Shown one piece after another: positions 32,201 to 42,360 of a stretch of DNA of 64,000 bases. The stretch's first letter is position 1; every line of letters begins with the position of its first letter. The notes beneath the pieces are model-generated. The model did no database searches, was not told the DNA's origin, and worked only from the letters and a program-made list of their open reading frames with translations. The stretch is from Clavaria fumosa (taxonomy: Eukaryota > Basidiomycota > Agaricomycetes > Agaricales > Clavariaceae), in contig OX637803.1 in assembly GCA_951802425.1 (NCBI GenBank), positions 62,001 to 126,000 of the forward strand, given 5' to 3'. A program made the translations under genes and the position numbers.

Positions 32201-33254
32201 GGTGCATTAGCCTTTGGGACTGCTTACGCATGTCGCTGAGCTCGTTGGTCCACCATCGTTTTGTGTGTGGGGCAGGCCTAGCTAGTGGGATCGTGTCTTC
32301 CACGGTCTTTCTGATGCAGTCTTCAAGTGCCTGTGCACTGGCCTCCAGCTCCGAGGCGGTGGTAGGGCTCCTTGGTTCCCCTAGTTCTGTAAGGTTCTCT
32401 GTCAGTTTCTCACGGAACGCTTTCCAATCAGTGGCTCTCCACTTTCGCCTTGGTGTTACCATGGTCTTACCAAGTCCTACCTGTATGATGCTGATTATGG
32501 GCAGGTGGTCAGCTTTAGGGGGTCGCCGTGCTGGGTCAGTTTCGCATCTGATAAACGCCTCTGCGAGGGCTGCCGATGCGAATACATTGTCAGGCCTTGT
32601 CCAGTTGCCTGTGCGCGACTGTTCGAGTGTTGGTAGGCCTTTGGGTAGCATCATCTGCATTCCGTGCGCGGACGCCAGTTCTATGAGCGGTTGGGCTTGT
32701 CGGAGCGCAGCTGCAGTGAATAGCTGATTGTTCCGTTCTTCCTCCCAGAGTGGGTGGTGCCTGTTGAAGTCCCCGAGCCATATTGCGCATGTTGTGTTGC
32801 GTATGCGGTCGTCTCTGCCATTAGTAGTTAGTGTCCAGTCTCTGTACCAGTTTCTTACTGTTTCTATGCTCCGGGAGTGGAGACAGTCATTATAGATGTT
32901 GAAGATCGTTGTGGTCCCATATTCGCCTCGCAGTTGTATACCTACTACATCAGGGGACTCAATGCGGAGGTCGCTCCAGTCTGCTGTGCTCAGCCGTGGG
33001 CTGACTAGTGTTACTGCGCGTGTTTGGGGGCCGTTTTCAGCATACCGGGTGGGGGGGTAGACCACTCTCCATCCTGTCGGGGCACGCGTGTTCTTAAGGA
33101 AGTCGATGTAGGGTTCCTGGATTAAGCAGAGGTCAAAATGGTCAGGGTTGAGGCTGTTTATTACATGTTGTTGGTTCGTGGCCGATTTGCGGCAATTCTG
33201 CTGCCAGATTTTGAGCTGTCGGGTTGTTGGGGCAGTTTCTAGTTGTTCAGGCAT
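29226..33254 (-). CDS. LINE ORF2: endonuclease, reverse transcriptase, RNase H
   Basis: 1342 aa from the ATG at 33254. That ATG is chosen because it lies in ATGCCTGA, overlapping the ORF1 stop by eight bases; the frame is also open further upstream inside ORF1. Domains in order: APE-type endonuclease, residues about 15-250 (Asn20, LIQEPY with Glu47, LGDFNRHH with Asp162, and KADHLP near its end), which nicks the target; reverse transcriptase, about 480-800, with the catalytic FIDDVALL at 717; RNase H, about 1014-1140 (FTDGSG at 1018, TDNQAA, HWIPGHADIAGNEEAD); and a CCHC-like CPACGEGDETVFHFVKGC at 1252. All catalytic residues I can check are present. The protein makes the cDNA at the nicked target site in the nucleus. 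Confidence 0.92.
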   Translation of the reverse strand: MPEQLETAPTTRQLKIWQQNCRKSATNQQHVINSLNPDHFDLCLIQEPYIDFLKNTRAPTGWRVVYPPTRYAENGPQTRAVTLVSPRLSTADWSDLRIESPDVVGIQLRGEYGTTTIFNIYNDCLHSRSIETVRNWYRDWTLTTNGRDDRIRNTTCAIWLGDFNRHHPLWEEERNNQLFTAAALRQAQPLIELASAHGMQMMLPKGLPTLEQSRTGNWTRPDNVFASAALAEAFIRCETDPARRPPKADHLPIISIIQVGLGKTMVTPRRKWRATDWKAFREKLTENLTELGEPRSPTTASELEASAQALEDCIRKTVEDTIPLARPAPHTKRWWTNELSDMRKQSQRLMHQSYRRRLNPEHPTHEACRRTRNNYSELIKKTKEEHWKQWLESAADDVLWDIHKLTNRPSTDGGGTRIPNLKEKTNGRVKELTTNDEKVRAFHRSFFPPPPATNRDETTEEAPEGATGRTATGSYRPITDLQISRAIDRLKPFKAVMADDIANVVLKQAKDLLTPYLGPIYRATFELGAYPSAWKTYDTVVLRKAGRADYAQVKAYRPIVLLKTIAKPLSMAVAEDLSFIVEKYQLTARNHFGGRPGRTTTDAIHYLTKWIHDAWRAGKEVSALFLDVKGAFPSVDIHTLTQEMERRGIPEEYSNWLKVKLDGRRTTINFDDHRSQPLQILAGLDQGCPLSVVLYNIYNSPLLEIANTPRENTATGFIDDVALLVKAESLQEANRKLETLAEVALRWAGRANCEFEIDKFALMGFTRRLVPRPFEPRKRRPAPRFSITVGGHTIKPTPSTKYLGVRIQQNLGWAEQVAAAMAKGTAWAMQCKRIAKTTSGITAKYARRLYLTVGIPRMLYAVDVWGAPGPLENSAERRKRIGGSIGKLATTQRQALLMLGGMGTSATDTLEAHANLLPFHLLLDKLRYRALLRMATLPETHPLHQHLTRAIRIHTKRHRSPLHKLLTTYREIKPRLIEEIKATRHSPKWRPRIKTTIEADKQSAKENFEASQPDIKIFTDGSGYRGGTGAAAVLCRQDGGTRTLKYHLGQLTRQTVHGGEVTALLLGAELLRTETTHFDTVIFGTDNQAAILGTRNHKPGPGHHIMDLFCKKLTKAQQVRGPFKCGIHWIPGHADIAGNEEADKLAKEAAEGDSSPRKQLPAELRNTLPYSKAALQQAYMAKLKKRAQQFWEKSPRYTQINRIDESLPSNKFMELTQEMTKAQASLILQLRTGHVPLNKHLHRIKKAPTPICPACGEGDETVFHFVKGCPAYASHRMEINTELPRPHNDIAALLSTPKGVKLLLRYIRRTGRLREGPKRRSSEPGGNSDRRDEAAERGLAQS

Positions 33255-35238
33255 TATGGGGTTGGTGACCACTTCCTGGCGTTGCCTGTGAGGCTGGTTG
33301 GTAGAAGGCATCGAGTGTTGACTGGGTTGGCGGTACGGCCGTGTTGGGCCTTGTGCGCCCGGTCCCGCTGGGCCTGAGGATAGCTGGTACTGCTGCGGTT
33401 CGGGTTCCTTGTGAGGGGGCAGGTGTAGGCCCAGGCGTAATTGCGTGGGGGTGGGCTGGCGTTTGGGTGGTGGCGGGTGTCGGCGTGGGTGGGGGCGCAT
33501 GGGAGGGGGGGGACGTGGTTTGGTTTTGATTATGTAGGTGGGAGGGGCCCGCTGTGGCGTTAGGTCTATCTAGGTGTCCTTGCGCACCTCTGTTCGGTCC
33601 CCGCAGGGCTTCCCGGGCCGTGATGAACCCCCTTGTGGGCCAGCCATTGTCCCTTTGTGGTGGGTAACCCCTCCCTGTTAGTGAGGTTGTACCTGTGTTC
33701 CGTAGTCCCCCTAAGTTCCACGGTTGTTGGATGCCGGCCCTGTGCTTGCTTGCCTTTGGTCGGCCTACTGTGTGCCATTCGCCGCTTGGTGTTGGTGTCT
33801 CTGTCGCTTCCTCAGGTTGGGAGAGCAGCTCCCAGGTTGCAGGGTCCTCTGCGACCGGGAAGAAGCGGTATTTGTTCTCTGGGAAGTTTGTTAGTATTCT
33901 TTCGCATTCCTTTCTGAATGTAGGGCATCTCCTGTCGCTTGCTGTGTGTCCGTCCTCCTTGCAGTTGGCGCAGTGTTGAAAGTCCGGGTTGGCTGTGCAT
34001 TCTGAGGTGCGGTGGAGGGCTCCACATTTCGCACATGTGTCGTGTATTTGCTTGCATTGTGCCGCAAAGTGGTTCCCCTGGTATCCTTGGCATTTGAGAC
34101 AGCGTCTCGCCTCCTGGATGTTCTTTCGTCCGAAGACCCTCTTGCCTTCGATTATGATCCCCTCCTGTATGATTTTGTTAGCTGTAATGGCTGTCCTGAG
34201 TGTGAGCATGGCAAAGGCAGTTAGTTGTCCCGGTCGTCGCTGGTTCGCTTTCTTCAGGTACCTGGCTGCCAGGATCTCCCTTGCTTGTAGCTGGTTCTCT
34301 TCCTCCACCGCTCGGAGTGTGGTCAGTGATTCCGGGTTAAAATCTATGGGGATGTACTCAACCACCACATCATGTCCCCTTTCTGCAATGCGCATTGTGC
34401 CGCCGTAGTGCCGGGCGAAGGATTCCTTGGTCTTCTGTCTCTTCATCCAGGCTGCTGCTTCTGCCGTCTTCATGAGATAGAGTATACCACCCCGCTGTAG
34501 TTTTTGAGCCCCCATGAAGATGTGTCCCTGTTCTGGTTTGTCAGTAGCGTCTTCTCCCATCAGTTCGACCGCCATGTTTGCTTTTGCAACAAGCTGTCGC
34601 TCTGTCAGTTTTTGCAATTCTTCTGTGCTTACCCCCGGTTCACTCTCGATCAACACTTGTTTCTCTTTCCCCTGTGATCTGGCCATGACCACACTATGTT
34701 GGGGTGCGACGTGTATCTGGGTGATGGTGGCATATGTCGTCTTCCGGTTCGGTGTGGCCCCGTTGTCCCCGCCATCCTGTGGCTCCTGTGTTGGTCCTTG
34801 TGAGTTGGGTCTCGAGCTCACCTGTTCCCTTAAGTCTGTCGCTGCCGCTTTCACTTCCTCTGAGCTGCCTACGATCCTGTCGATGGTGGCGGAGAGGGCA
34901 TCCAGGATCTTGTTTGCCGTGTTCTCAACCAGCTTGTTGGTCTGGATTTGCTCAAGTAGGGTGGCAACAGCTCGGATGCTGTCCGTTGTGGCCTTTGGGA
35001 GCTTTCCTGAGCATAGCGCTATTTGCTTGAGGATGGTTGCAAGCGTGTTGGTATCGGCTTCATCGTCCTCCGCCATGTATCCGCTTTTCTCTAGGTGCGT
35101 TCTCGCAAGCTCTGGGGTGAGGTTAGTCTGGCTACCTCTGATGTTGGCCATGGCCTTCTCGGCCTGCCTGGCGCTGGGTCTGGAGGTCCGGGTTGCACCG
35201 TCTCCCTGCCTGTCGTTCGTTTGCCCCTCCTCGGGCAT
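33247..35238 (-). CDS. LINE ORF1: Gag-like nucleic-acid-binding protein
   Basis: 663 aa. It starts MPEEGQTNDRQGDGATRTSR, preceded by a long A run (35251-35268 as T on the plus strand). The N-terminal half is polar and helical (KAMANIRGSQTNL..., ATLLEQIQTNKLVENTANKI). A middle RRM-like/esterase-type fold is not obvious. Three CCHC zinc knuckles lie at about 380-445 (CLKCQGYQGNHFAAQC, CAKCGALHRTSEC, CANCKEDGHTASDRRC), the signature of retroelement RNA-packaging proteins. The last 150 residues are Pro/Thr/Gln-rich and disordered. It would coat the element's RNA with ORF2 protein. The stop codon overlaps the ORF2 start. Confidence 0.9.
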   Translation of the reverse strand: MPEEGQTNDRQGDGATRTSRPSARQAEKAMANIRGSQTNLTPELARTHLEKSGYMAEDDEADTNTLATILKQIALCSGKLPKATTDSIRAVATLLEQIQTNKLVENTANKILDALSATIDRIVGSSEEVKAAATDLREQVSSRPNSQGPTQEPQDGGDNGATPNRKTTYATITQIHVAPQHSVVMARSQGKEKQVLIESEPGVSTEELQKLTERQLVAKANMAVELMGEDATDKPEQGHIFMGAQKLQRGGILYLMKTAEAAAWMKRQKTKESFARHYGGTMRIAERGHDVVVEYIPIDFNPESLTTLRAVEEENQLQAREILAARYLKKANQRRPGQLTAFAMLTLRTAITANKIIQEGIIIEGKRVFGRKNIQEARRCLKCQGYQGNHFAAQCKQIHDTCAKCGALHRTSECTANPDFQHCANCKEDGHTASDRRCPTFRKECERILTNFPENKYRFFPVAEDPATWELLSQPEEATETPTPSGEWHTVGRPKASKHRAGIQQPWNLGGLRNTGTTSLTGRGYPPQRDNGWPTRGFITAREALRGPNRGAQGHLDRPNATAGPSHLHNQNQTTSPPSHAPPPTPTPATTQTPAHPHAITPGPTPAPSQGTRTAAVPAILRPSGTGRTRPNTAVPPTQSTLDAFYQPASQATPGSGHQPHNA

Positions 35239-35417
35239 GTTACCTTGTTCTTTCTTTTTTTTTTTTTTTTTGGAGATTTCAGTAGTATGTACGTAGGGCG
35301 TAGTTATTTGTGCAAGGTGTAGCTAGCAACTGCGCAGGCGGTTCGACTAGGTGTTGTGGGTTGGATTTTTGAGTCCTGGTCGTGGTGCCACGTGGTTGTT
35401 GCCAAAAGAGTCCTTCC

Positions 35418-35430
35418 AGAAGAGACGTTT
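35418..35430. repeat. LINE target-site duplication, right copy
   Basis: AGAAGAGACGTTT, identical to 28899-28911; the empty site would read CCGTAGAAGAGACGTTTGG. Confidence 0.85.
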
Positions 35431-35687
35431 GGAGCACATCTCTGTGGCAAAGCCAAGATGAAGGCAAAGACGACCTGCAGCTTTTTCTGAATAGATTCGA
35501 CATGCAGAATGAGTGAGTGTGGTCCCGGATTCTTGTCTTAACACATGTTAACTCCATACGCTCTACTTTCAAAGCCCAGAATCAGGCAGCATCGTCAACC
35601 TGCCGTTTCCAGAACTGCTGTGGCTGCTAGCTCCTCCTCGTGGAAGTCATTTAAAAGTGCGCGACACCGATCCGAAGCCTGCTTTGC

Positions 35688-37405
35688 ATGAGCATGGCTC
35701 TCTGCAGAGCCCTCAGCCTTGAGCCTTTTCCGCATCTCCTAGTCCACCCACCACCTGGCCCACGGGAGGGAACAAACCCGCCTCCGCCCCACCCACCACA
35801 GAATCCACGAAATCCGATATCGAGGAGCACGACGACTCGGCGCAGCCACCGTCTGCCGCTGTCGCTGACTTCGAGCCTCGGCCGCAGGAAGACAAAATGG
35901 AGCCGAAGGACACACCGGCTGTGGTGGCGCAGCCGTCGACGGCTGCGGTGCCATCGGTGCCTTCCCTCTATCCCCTCGGGCCGCATCGAGCGCTGCGCAC
36001 AATGGCGACGACGGCGGCGCCAAGGCCGAACGGGAGAGAATTGTTATCGATCTAGTCAGTTCTCCTCCGCCTCCGTCACCTGCTCTGCCGGGGACGTCCC
36101 CTCGCCTGGGCCCTCCGGCTGGTTTAGGCAAGACTGAGACAGTAGATTCTCTTGAGGCTGTTCATGCCGCGGTCTTATGGAAAGAGGAAGAGGAGGAAGT
36201 AGAGGAGGAGGAGGAGGAGGGAGAGTGAGAAGAGGGAGAGGGAGCGTGAAAGGAAGAAGCGGGTAGAGGAGTGGTGAAAAAAGAAGATCTCATGCAGGTG
36301 GATGAGGACCACGAGCACGGGCACAAGTTGCATCCATCCGAGCTACGGAGATCGCATGAGAAGGATATCATGACCGACGTCGCACAGGACTTGCAGGTAT
36401 ACGCGTCACCACGTAAAGAAAGCGGGCAAGAAGCGTCAGGAGCCCTGGACTCTTGGCCTGTCCACCCCGAATACCCCGAATACGGACCTGCTGTTGCAGA
36501 CGCGCTCGTGAAGACGAAGTCAGGAAGAAGTCCAACTTTGGCTCTTGATTTCCCGTCTGCGCCTCAGCTCACACATGATAGTAGGGAAGACAGCGATGCC
36601 TCAATGCGGGACATTTCTCTGCATGAGGGCCCTCTTCCGCTCGTGACCACGCAGCAGGCCGCTCGCCGACTGGCGCCAGTTGTCCTAGCTCCGAGGTCGC
36701 CCATCGCCATTTCACCTATGTACTCTTTCAGCGCAACCACAACCGAACCGGACAAGCCGCCTGAAGCGTCCCCTAAAAGCACTCGATGCCCCCTCTACAA
36801 TGATCATTATACGCAAACTTACACGCTCCCTCCGCTCAAGTCGCTCCCCGTTGAATTCAATCGGAACGGGAAACCGAGCAAGCAACGCAAGCGAGAGAAG
36901 GAGAAAGAGTGCGAAATATGTTCTGACAAAGCTGAGGGGAAAAAAGAGGCAAAGGACGACTGGGTTCCGATGGGTTTGAACAGATGGGGTGCCATGGTTC
37001 GGGCCAACCCTTTATATCCGAGGATCGCTCGCGCGACGAAGTGCTTGAGCACTCATGACTGGAATGTGCGTTCTCAGCCATATATACGGCTTCCTTTCGG
37101 TTTCCTGATCGCCAGATTGTTAGATTTCCATCCGGGAACTTAGGCTGATGCGTACTATTGAGTGTATTGAACGTCTGAAAGACGAAGGTCGTTGGAGTTT
37201 CCGTCAACCGAAGACGCAACGAGGCGTTGGAACGCTAGCCAAAACCCATTGGGACCACCTCCTCGATGAGATGGATGACCAAGAACAGGATCAACAGAGC
37301 GCGGCTGACGACTTGGAATTTAATTCAGGTACACAAGGCGCGCTCGACGACCTGGAAGCTGCTGCATCTGGCCAGAACGAGTCGTCTCAAAGCATTACCG
37401 CTTAG
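35688..37405 (+). pseudogene. Eaf1/Vid21-like protein, N-terminal part with broken HSA domain
   Basis: Polar, acidic N-terminal sequence with frame changes (about 36010 and 36230-36270; a TGA at 36247-36249 separates the acidic tract from the 36271 frame). A conserved block follows: LPPLKSLPVEFNRNGKPSKQ, DDWVPMGLNRWGAMVRANPL and ARATKCLSTHDWN. A 58-nt intron (37066-37123) joins to ISIRELRLMRTIECIERLKD and EGRWSFRQPKTQRG..KTHWDHLLDEM. This is the start of the helicase-SANT-associated (HSA) domain that binds actin-related proteins in NuA4/SWR1. After LLDEM the family sequence is replaced by an acidic tail and a stop at 37405, so the HSA helix is cut short. No SANT region follows; that part, from this or another copy, is 7 kb upstream beyond the LINE. 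Confidence 0.7.
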
Positions 37406-37624
37406 CACATGGATATTTCGCCCATGGTGAACTATGCTATAAATGGAGAGTTGGAACAGGAATGACAATTGAAGGGAATGGCACCGCTGAAGCAAGGAAG
37501 GGGCAAGGCCTTCTGCTATATCGAGTGTATACAAAGTCTGATCTGGCCGGCCTCTCAGGTCTCCTACCAGATTTGATCTAGTATGTGCTCGATAAAGACA
37601 AACCCATTTGGCTAAATGGGTTTA

Positions 37625-37889
37625 CTATGAAGGTCCAAACCAGACAATATTGTTAAGTGTGTCATTTTTTGGTCATAATTTTTATGCACACTTGTGTGCA
37701 TTAGTGTGCACTTATGCACACTTGTGCAAGTTGTGCACAGTTGTGCACACTTATGTGCACTTATGCACACTTATGCACACTTATGCACACTTATGCACAC
37801 TTATGCACACTTATGCACACAAGTGTGCATAAAAATTATGACCAAAAAATGACACACTTAACAATATTGTCTGGTTTGGACCTTCATAG
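37625..37889. mobile_element. 265-bp inverted-repeat element with TTTA duplication and internal 10-bp array
   Basis: Terminal inverted repeats of about 70 bp start CTATGAAGGTCCAAACCAGA. TTTA flanks both sides (37621-37624, 37890-37893). The centre holds about seven copies of TTATGCACAC plus related GTGCAC words. No coding capacity. Confidence 0.8.
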
Positions 37890-38274
37890 TTTACAGATCA
37901 GATTTGGCATCCTGAAAGGTACAGCTTCCAGAAACAGTGATATTATTGTCATTGTCCATGCTGCCCAGTCATGTATGTCTCTAAAATGGGGCAGCCAAAG
38001 AACCTCAGAACTCCGTCCGATGAACCTCAACCCAATTGCTCCAAGCCGAGATTCATTTCAGATAAATATCTTCTCCCAATATGGGAGCCATAGATCCTGA
38101 TGTGGATCTTTTAATCGTTGCGATTCATGAAGCAATACACCATGCCTACTCGCTCAGGAGGACATGCATCATCCCCGAATCGCCGCCGTTACTTTTATCA
38201 TCCCTATACGTCTATCTCTACTCTGCTCTATTTCACTCACACCCCCGCATTCTACTCTCTCTCTCTCTCTCTCG

Positions 38275-41200
38275 ATGGCCATCCCAATTCGTCGCATGTC
38301 TTTCGATGACCCCTCACAGTTCCTACTCACCCACTCCCCAATCTCTCACTTACCCGTCTTGTCACCCTACTCTCACTTACCCGTCTTGTCACCCTACTCT
38401 CACCCCTCCTATGCACACGATCACCACCAGCCCTCATCTCCCCCAATCCCCATCGACTCTTCCCTCAACCTATTCCCCCACTACTTCCAACAGCCCCAAT
38501 ACATCAACACTCACCTGCAGCACATCCAGCTGCAGCAGCAACCTCAGTCCCAGCAACGGGAGCCGTCGCCTCTCGTACAACCACTCCTCCATATTCTTCC
38601 TCTCACTTACCCCGCGCCCACTTCCCAGGGTTCCAACACCAACACCAACACGAACGGGGAATGTTCCTCCCCTACCACATCGGGGAGCGCCGGGAGTGTC
38701 CTCCGACTCACCAACAACAAAAAGCGTAAGTCAGAAGGCGACGGGGGCGCGACGCCTATTGGCATGGAACCTGACAAGAAGATGAGGGGCCCACGGTGCG
38801 TGTGTGCTCGATGGTGTCAACAAAAAAAGCGTGGTGCATTCTAGCTGACATGGTTGCTTTTGTTTTTCTCTCAGGGCATGCACAGTGTGCCGCCGTTTTA
38901 AAATGAAATGTGTCAGCGCGGAGCAAGGTCTGCCGTGCAAACGCTGTCTCGCTGGTAATCACGAGTGCCCTCTGCTTTCGTCGCACACTTGTTTAGGGCA
39001 AACGGAGTGCCCAACCGGGCACCCCAGGCTTTTTTAGAGATGCGAGAAGGGCTACGTAGGAACAGAACAGAACTATGGAAACACAGCGAGCAATCACAAA
39101 CGAGGGAGAGGTGGGAGGGCCGAAGAGCTTGATAGGTCTAGAAAAAGAGTGAACGCAATGTTGAGTTGAGGCGCGAGATGCAGAACAGCATAGCGCATAA
39201 GAGGCACTTACTAGGGACACGCGAATGACGAGCTAGGTGAGAACCGAAAGAGTCAAAGCGTGTCTAGTAAGGTGCTGGGGGTCAGCGTTTTCGGCTGAGC
39301 ATGGGCACAGAGTGCATACCGACACTGGGATGCCTCGAGCTGAAGGGGCGAGGGCAAGCAGTGCGGAAAGGGGGTGGAGCCGTGCGCACGGTCCTGTCTC
39401 AGCGAGTGTCCGCTACAAGGCCATAGCACAAATGCCGAGACGGCGCGACAGCGGAGGCAGTGGCAAGGCACTGGCGATCATGGGACACAGGTAAATGTGT
39501 CGCTTGTGTGCTGGGGCGGAGGCCTCAGAAATTGTTCCTTACCTCCAGAACCCACAATTACCTCGAATATTCAAGGAATCCAACCGCGGGAAGCGGCCGA
39601 GAAAGTGAGCCATCCATTTCATGACCTTTCACGTGGTTCCTCTGTGTCATCGGTGAAGAAAATTTCTCTTACCTTCCCTTCTCCCCCTTTCCCAAGGAAA
39701 TGCGACATCCTGACGAGCTCGCTGCGGAAAAAAATCTACACCACACTGAACCTGAACTCAATCAAAACCCCCCAAATCGCCTCGGAGATGCTCTCATGTG
39801 CGCTCTCCCTGGGGGGGCACCAGGGCCATCGAGCGAGCAGAACGCCTCGTCCGGATCGCCCATCCTGCACTCGCTTCAGGACAACTCGCTGAACCCGCTC
39901 GGTCTGCTGGTTGAGGCCAGTCTGGTGAACCGCCGTGTGCAGAACCGCCACCAGCACCACCAGCACCAGCAATGTGGCCAGCAGAACGGGGATGTAAGGC
40001 GGAGCCTGGAGGCGGGAACCCCGCCGACGTCTTCGGCGTCTTCGAACGCGACGCTGTTGGCTCCGGTCTCCGCGGAGGGCGCGGGTTGGAGCAGTGCTGC
40101 GGAGGAGGGCCAGATGTTGGGTGTGGCGAATAATAATTATTTTATTGCTGTTTTCAGTGCACTTGGCAGACTGCACATAATGCACAAATTTATGCTAATT
40201 TAAAAGATGAATCTGAGGTAAGGCTTATATGGACAATCTTAAAGTATATCATTAGGGCTACACAGCCACATTTCTACATTGCAAAATATGTTATATTGGG
40301 GGAGATATAGGTGAATCTTCATTTTTGGTTACACAAACATATGTGATAAATAACTCAGGAACAAGGCATCTGATAGGCATGGTTATGAGAGCAAAAATGG
40401 TGTAGATTAGGAGGGCTAGGCAGCCCCATATGTATAAAAAAGGATTAGTGACAAATAAGTACAAATATATGCATAACAAAATCTGCACCATTTTGTTATG
40501 CATATATTTGTACTTATTTGTCACTAATCCTTTTTTATACATATGGGGCTGCCTAGCCCTCCTAATCTACACCATTTTTGCTCTCATAACCATGCCTATC
40601 AGATGCCTTGTTCCTGAGTTATTTATCACATATGTTTGTGTAACCAAAAATGAAGATTCACCTATATCTCCCCCAATATAACATATTTTGCAATGTAGAA
40701 ATGTGGCTGTGTAGCCCTAATGATATACTTTAAGATTGTCCATATAAGCCTTACCTCAGATTCATCTTTTAAATTAGCGTAAATTTGTGTGTTATGTGCA
40801 GTCCGCCAAGTGCACTGAAAACAGCAATAAGCTGGGTGCATTTCTTCCTTCTTTCTCTGTTGACTTTCTCTCTGGGCTTACTGTGAGTGACCTCCTGTGG
40901 TGGGATTCCCTTTTTTTGGGGACTTAGATGGGCAACTGCTTTATCCAGATGCATTGCAGTCTCCTAGATCCCAATTTCCACATGCCCTCTCTAATCTGCT
41001 CTCGGTCCCAATTCCTCCTGACAACCAGTAAGCGCCCTCTCCCCTTTACCCGTCAGGTGGCTGATTGGATGGTTGCCCCCCCCCCAGTCTGTTCGATCTC
41101 CGCCAAGTTCTATGAGCCGTGTCCGGAGCTGCAGGCGCCGCTGCAGGAGCTGGCGAAGAAGCTCGCGTTCAGCGTGCCGGCGGCTGGGTACAAGTCGGTC

Positions 41201-42360
41201 GAGATCGTGCAGGCGTACCTGCTGCTATCACTGTGGGGGTGCGGGGCGGTCGAGCGCTACGAGCAGGACAAGACGTGGCTGCTGCTCGGGATGGCGATAC
41301 GCATGGCGACGGACCTGAACCTGCACCGGAAGACGGCGGTGCCGACACAGAACATGCCCGAGGGCCTCGCGCGCGACCGGGAGGTGCATAATCGGGAGAA
41401 GACGTGGTTGCTGTGTTTCTGCCTCGACCGGAGGCTGAGTGCGCAGATGGACAAGCCTCATACCATTAAAAAAGAGTGAGGCGGGTTTTTTTGGTGTTGT
41501 GGACGGCGCTGATGCTTCTTTCGCATGTGTCTTAGTTATATCATTCGCAATGCGGATACATGGTTCCGCTCACCTATTGCGCAGCCGACGGACTCGTCGA
41601 TCGCTGCCTATGTTGTGCGCTCTGCTCCCCTTTTTTTCGTTTCAGGTGCGGTGTTGACGGCGCTTTCTGTTGTTTTAGGGCCTCCAACAGCTGCTCTCGC
41701 AGAGTCTCAATTTGCTGTATGCAGGGACGAGCAATCCGTCTGGGCTGCAGTTGCAGTGCGATCATTTGCTGGTCATTGAAACGCTCGAGTCGCAGTTCCT
41801 TGCGTGGCGGGATAAGTGGTTCTCTTATCGGTCCCAAGCAGATGGTATGTTTTCTGTTCCATCCCTAATCACCAAAATGGCTCAAAATATCCTTCCTGCC
41901 AGACGAACCGGCGCTGGACCTGCACTACAAGCGGCTGGTCACGCAGTTCTACTTCGAGTACGCGATGCTGGTGATCAATTCATTCGGGCTGCAGAATGCG
42001 CGCGAGTGCGCACCGAGGAACCTGGGGCACTTTTTCGCACGGTGCCACGCGTCGGCGAAGGCGTGTGCGCTGATCATCCGGGACGGGCTCGGGCCAGCGG
42101 GGTTTCTCAGGTACTCGCCGGACTTGCACTTCGTCTTCAGTCGTACGCGGTTGAAGATGTGCGAGCGCGAGCTGCGCGCAGAGGGCGAGGCGCAGACGCT
42201 GCGACTCGTGGGGGACGTCGCGGACGTGCTCGCAGGTGTGGCGGTGAACCAGCACCACACGCCCGCGCTGTACAGCTCCTTCCTGCGAGCGCTTCTATCG
42301 GTGCGGCAGGACTCGGCGAGCGCCCGCGATGGCGGACTCGGCGCCGCCTCCCAGGATTGA
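38275..42360 (+). pseudogene. Zn2Cys6 transcription factor with fungal-specific domain, disrupted
   Basis: A fungal GAL4-class nuclear regulator. Exon 1 (38275-38795) encodes MAIPIRRMSFDDPS and a Pro/His/Gln-rich region. After a 79-nt intron (38796-38874) comes a canonical cluster, RACTVCRRFKMKC...CKRCLAGNHEC, with six cysteines spaced 2-6-8-2-6. The fungal-specific domain follows: SLICSRSQFLLTT | ICSISAKFYEPCPEL (intron 41028-41087), then KSVEIVQAYLLLSLWGCG, DKTWLLLGMAIRMATDLNLH and NREKTWLLCFCLDR, with further introns at 41476-41535, 41615-41678 and 41845-41902, ending at 42360. Lesions: 38990-39540 has no coherent frame, the frame changes near the G run at about 39812, a MITE (40146-40827) sits where about 50 conserved residues are missing, and the segment after DLHFVF is short. 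I infer a pseudogene. Confidence 0.75.
40146..40827. mobile_element. TA-flanked palindromic MITE, 682 bp, inside the regulator gene
   Basis: Arms of about 337 bp pair around a 7-bp loop (40483-40489). Inner pairs sum to 80972 and outer ones to 80973, so there is a single 1-bp indel. Ends read TTGCTGTTTTCAGTGCACTTGGC, with TA on both sides (40144-40145, 40828-40829). It inserted right after codons for GVANNNYF of the regulator. Confidence 0.85.

Larger units (their letters stand above)
28909..35417 (-). mobile_element. Tad1-type non-LTR retrotransposon (LINE), apparently full length
   Basis: A 6.5-kb minus-strand element. It has a 5' untranslated region (35239-35417), ORF1 (35238-33247), ORF2 (33254-29226), a 3' untranslated region (28933-29225) and a poly(A) tail seen as a T run of about 24 (28909-28932). 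Both frames are open, and the element is bounded by a target duplication of 10-13 bp. The gene order and the APE-RT-RNase H layout fit the I superfamily, Tad1 clade, common in fungi. The open frames and clean ends suggest a young, possibly competent copy. It sits between two pieces of Eaf1-like sequence. Confidence 0.92.

Noticed and set aside
33341..35322. Plus-strand frames up to 260 residues over the LINE
   Set aside because: Antisense shadows of ORF1/ORF2, whose zinc knuckles and catalytic motifs are unmistakable.
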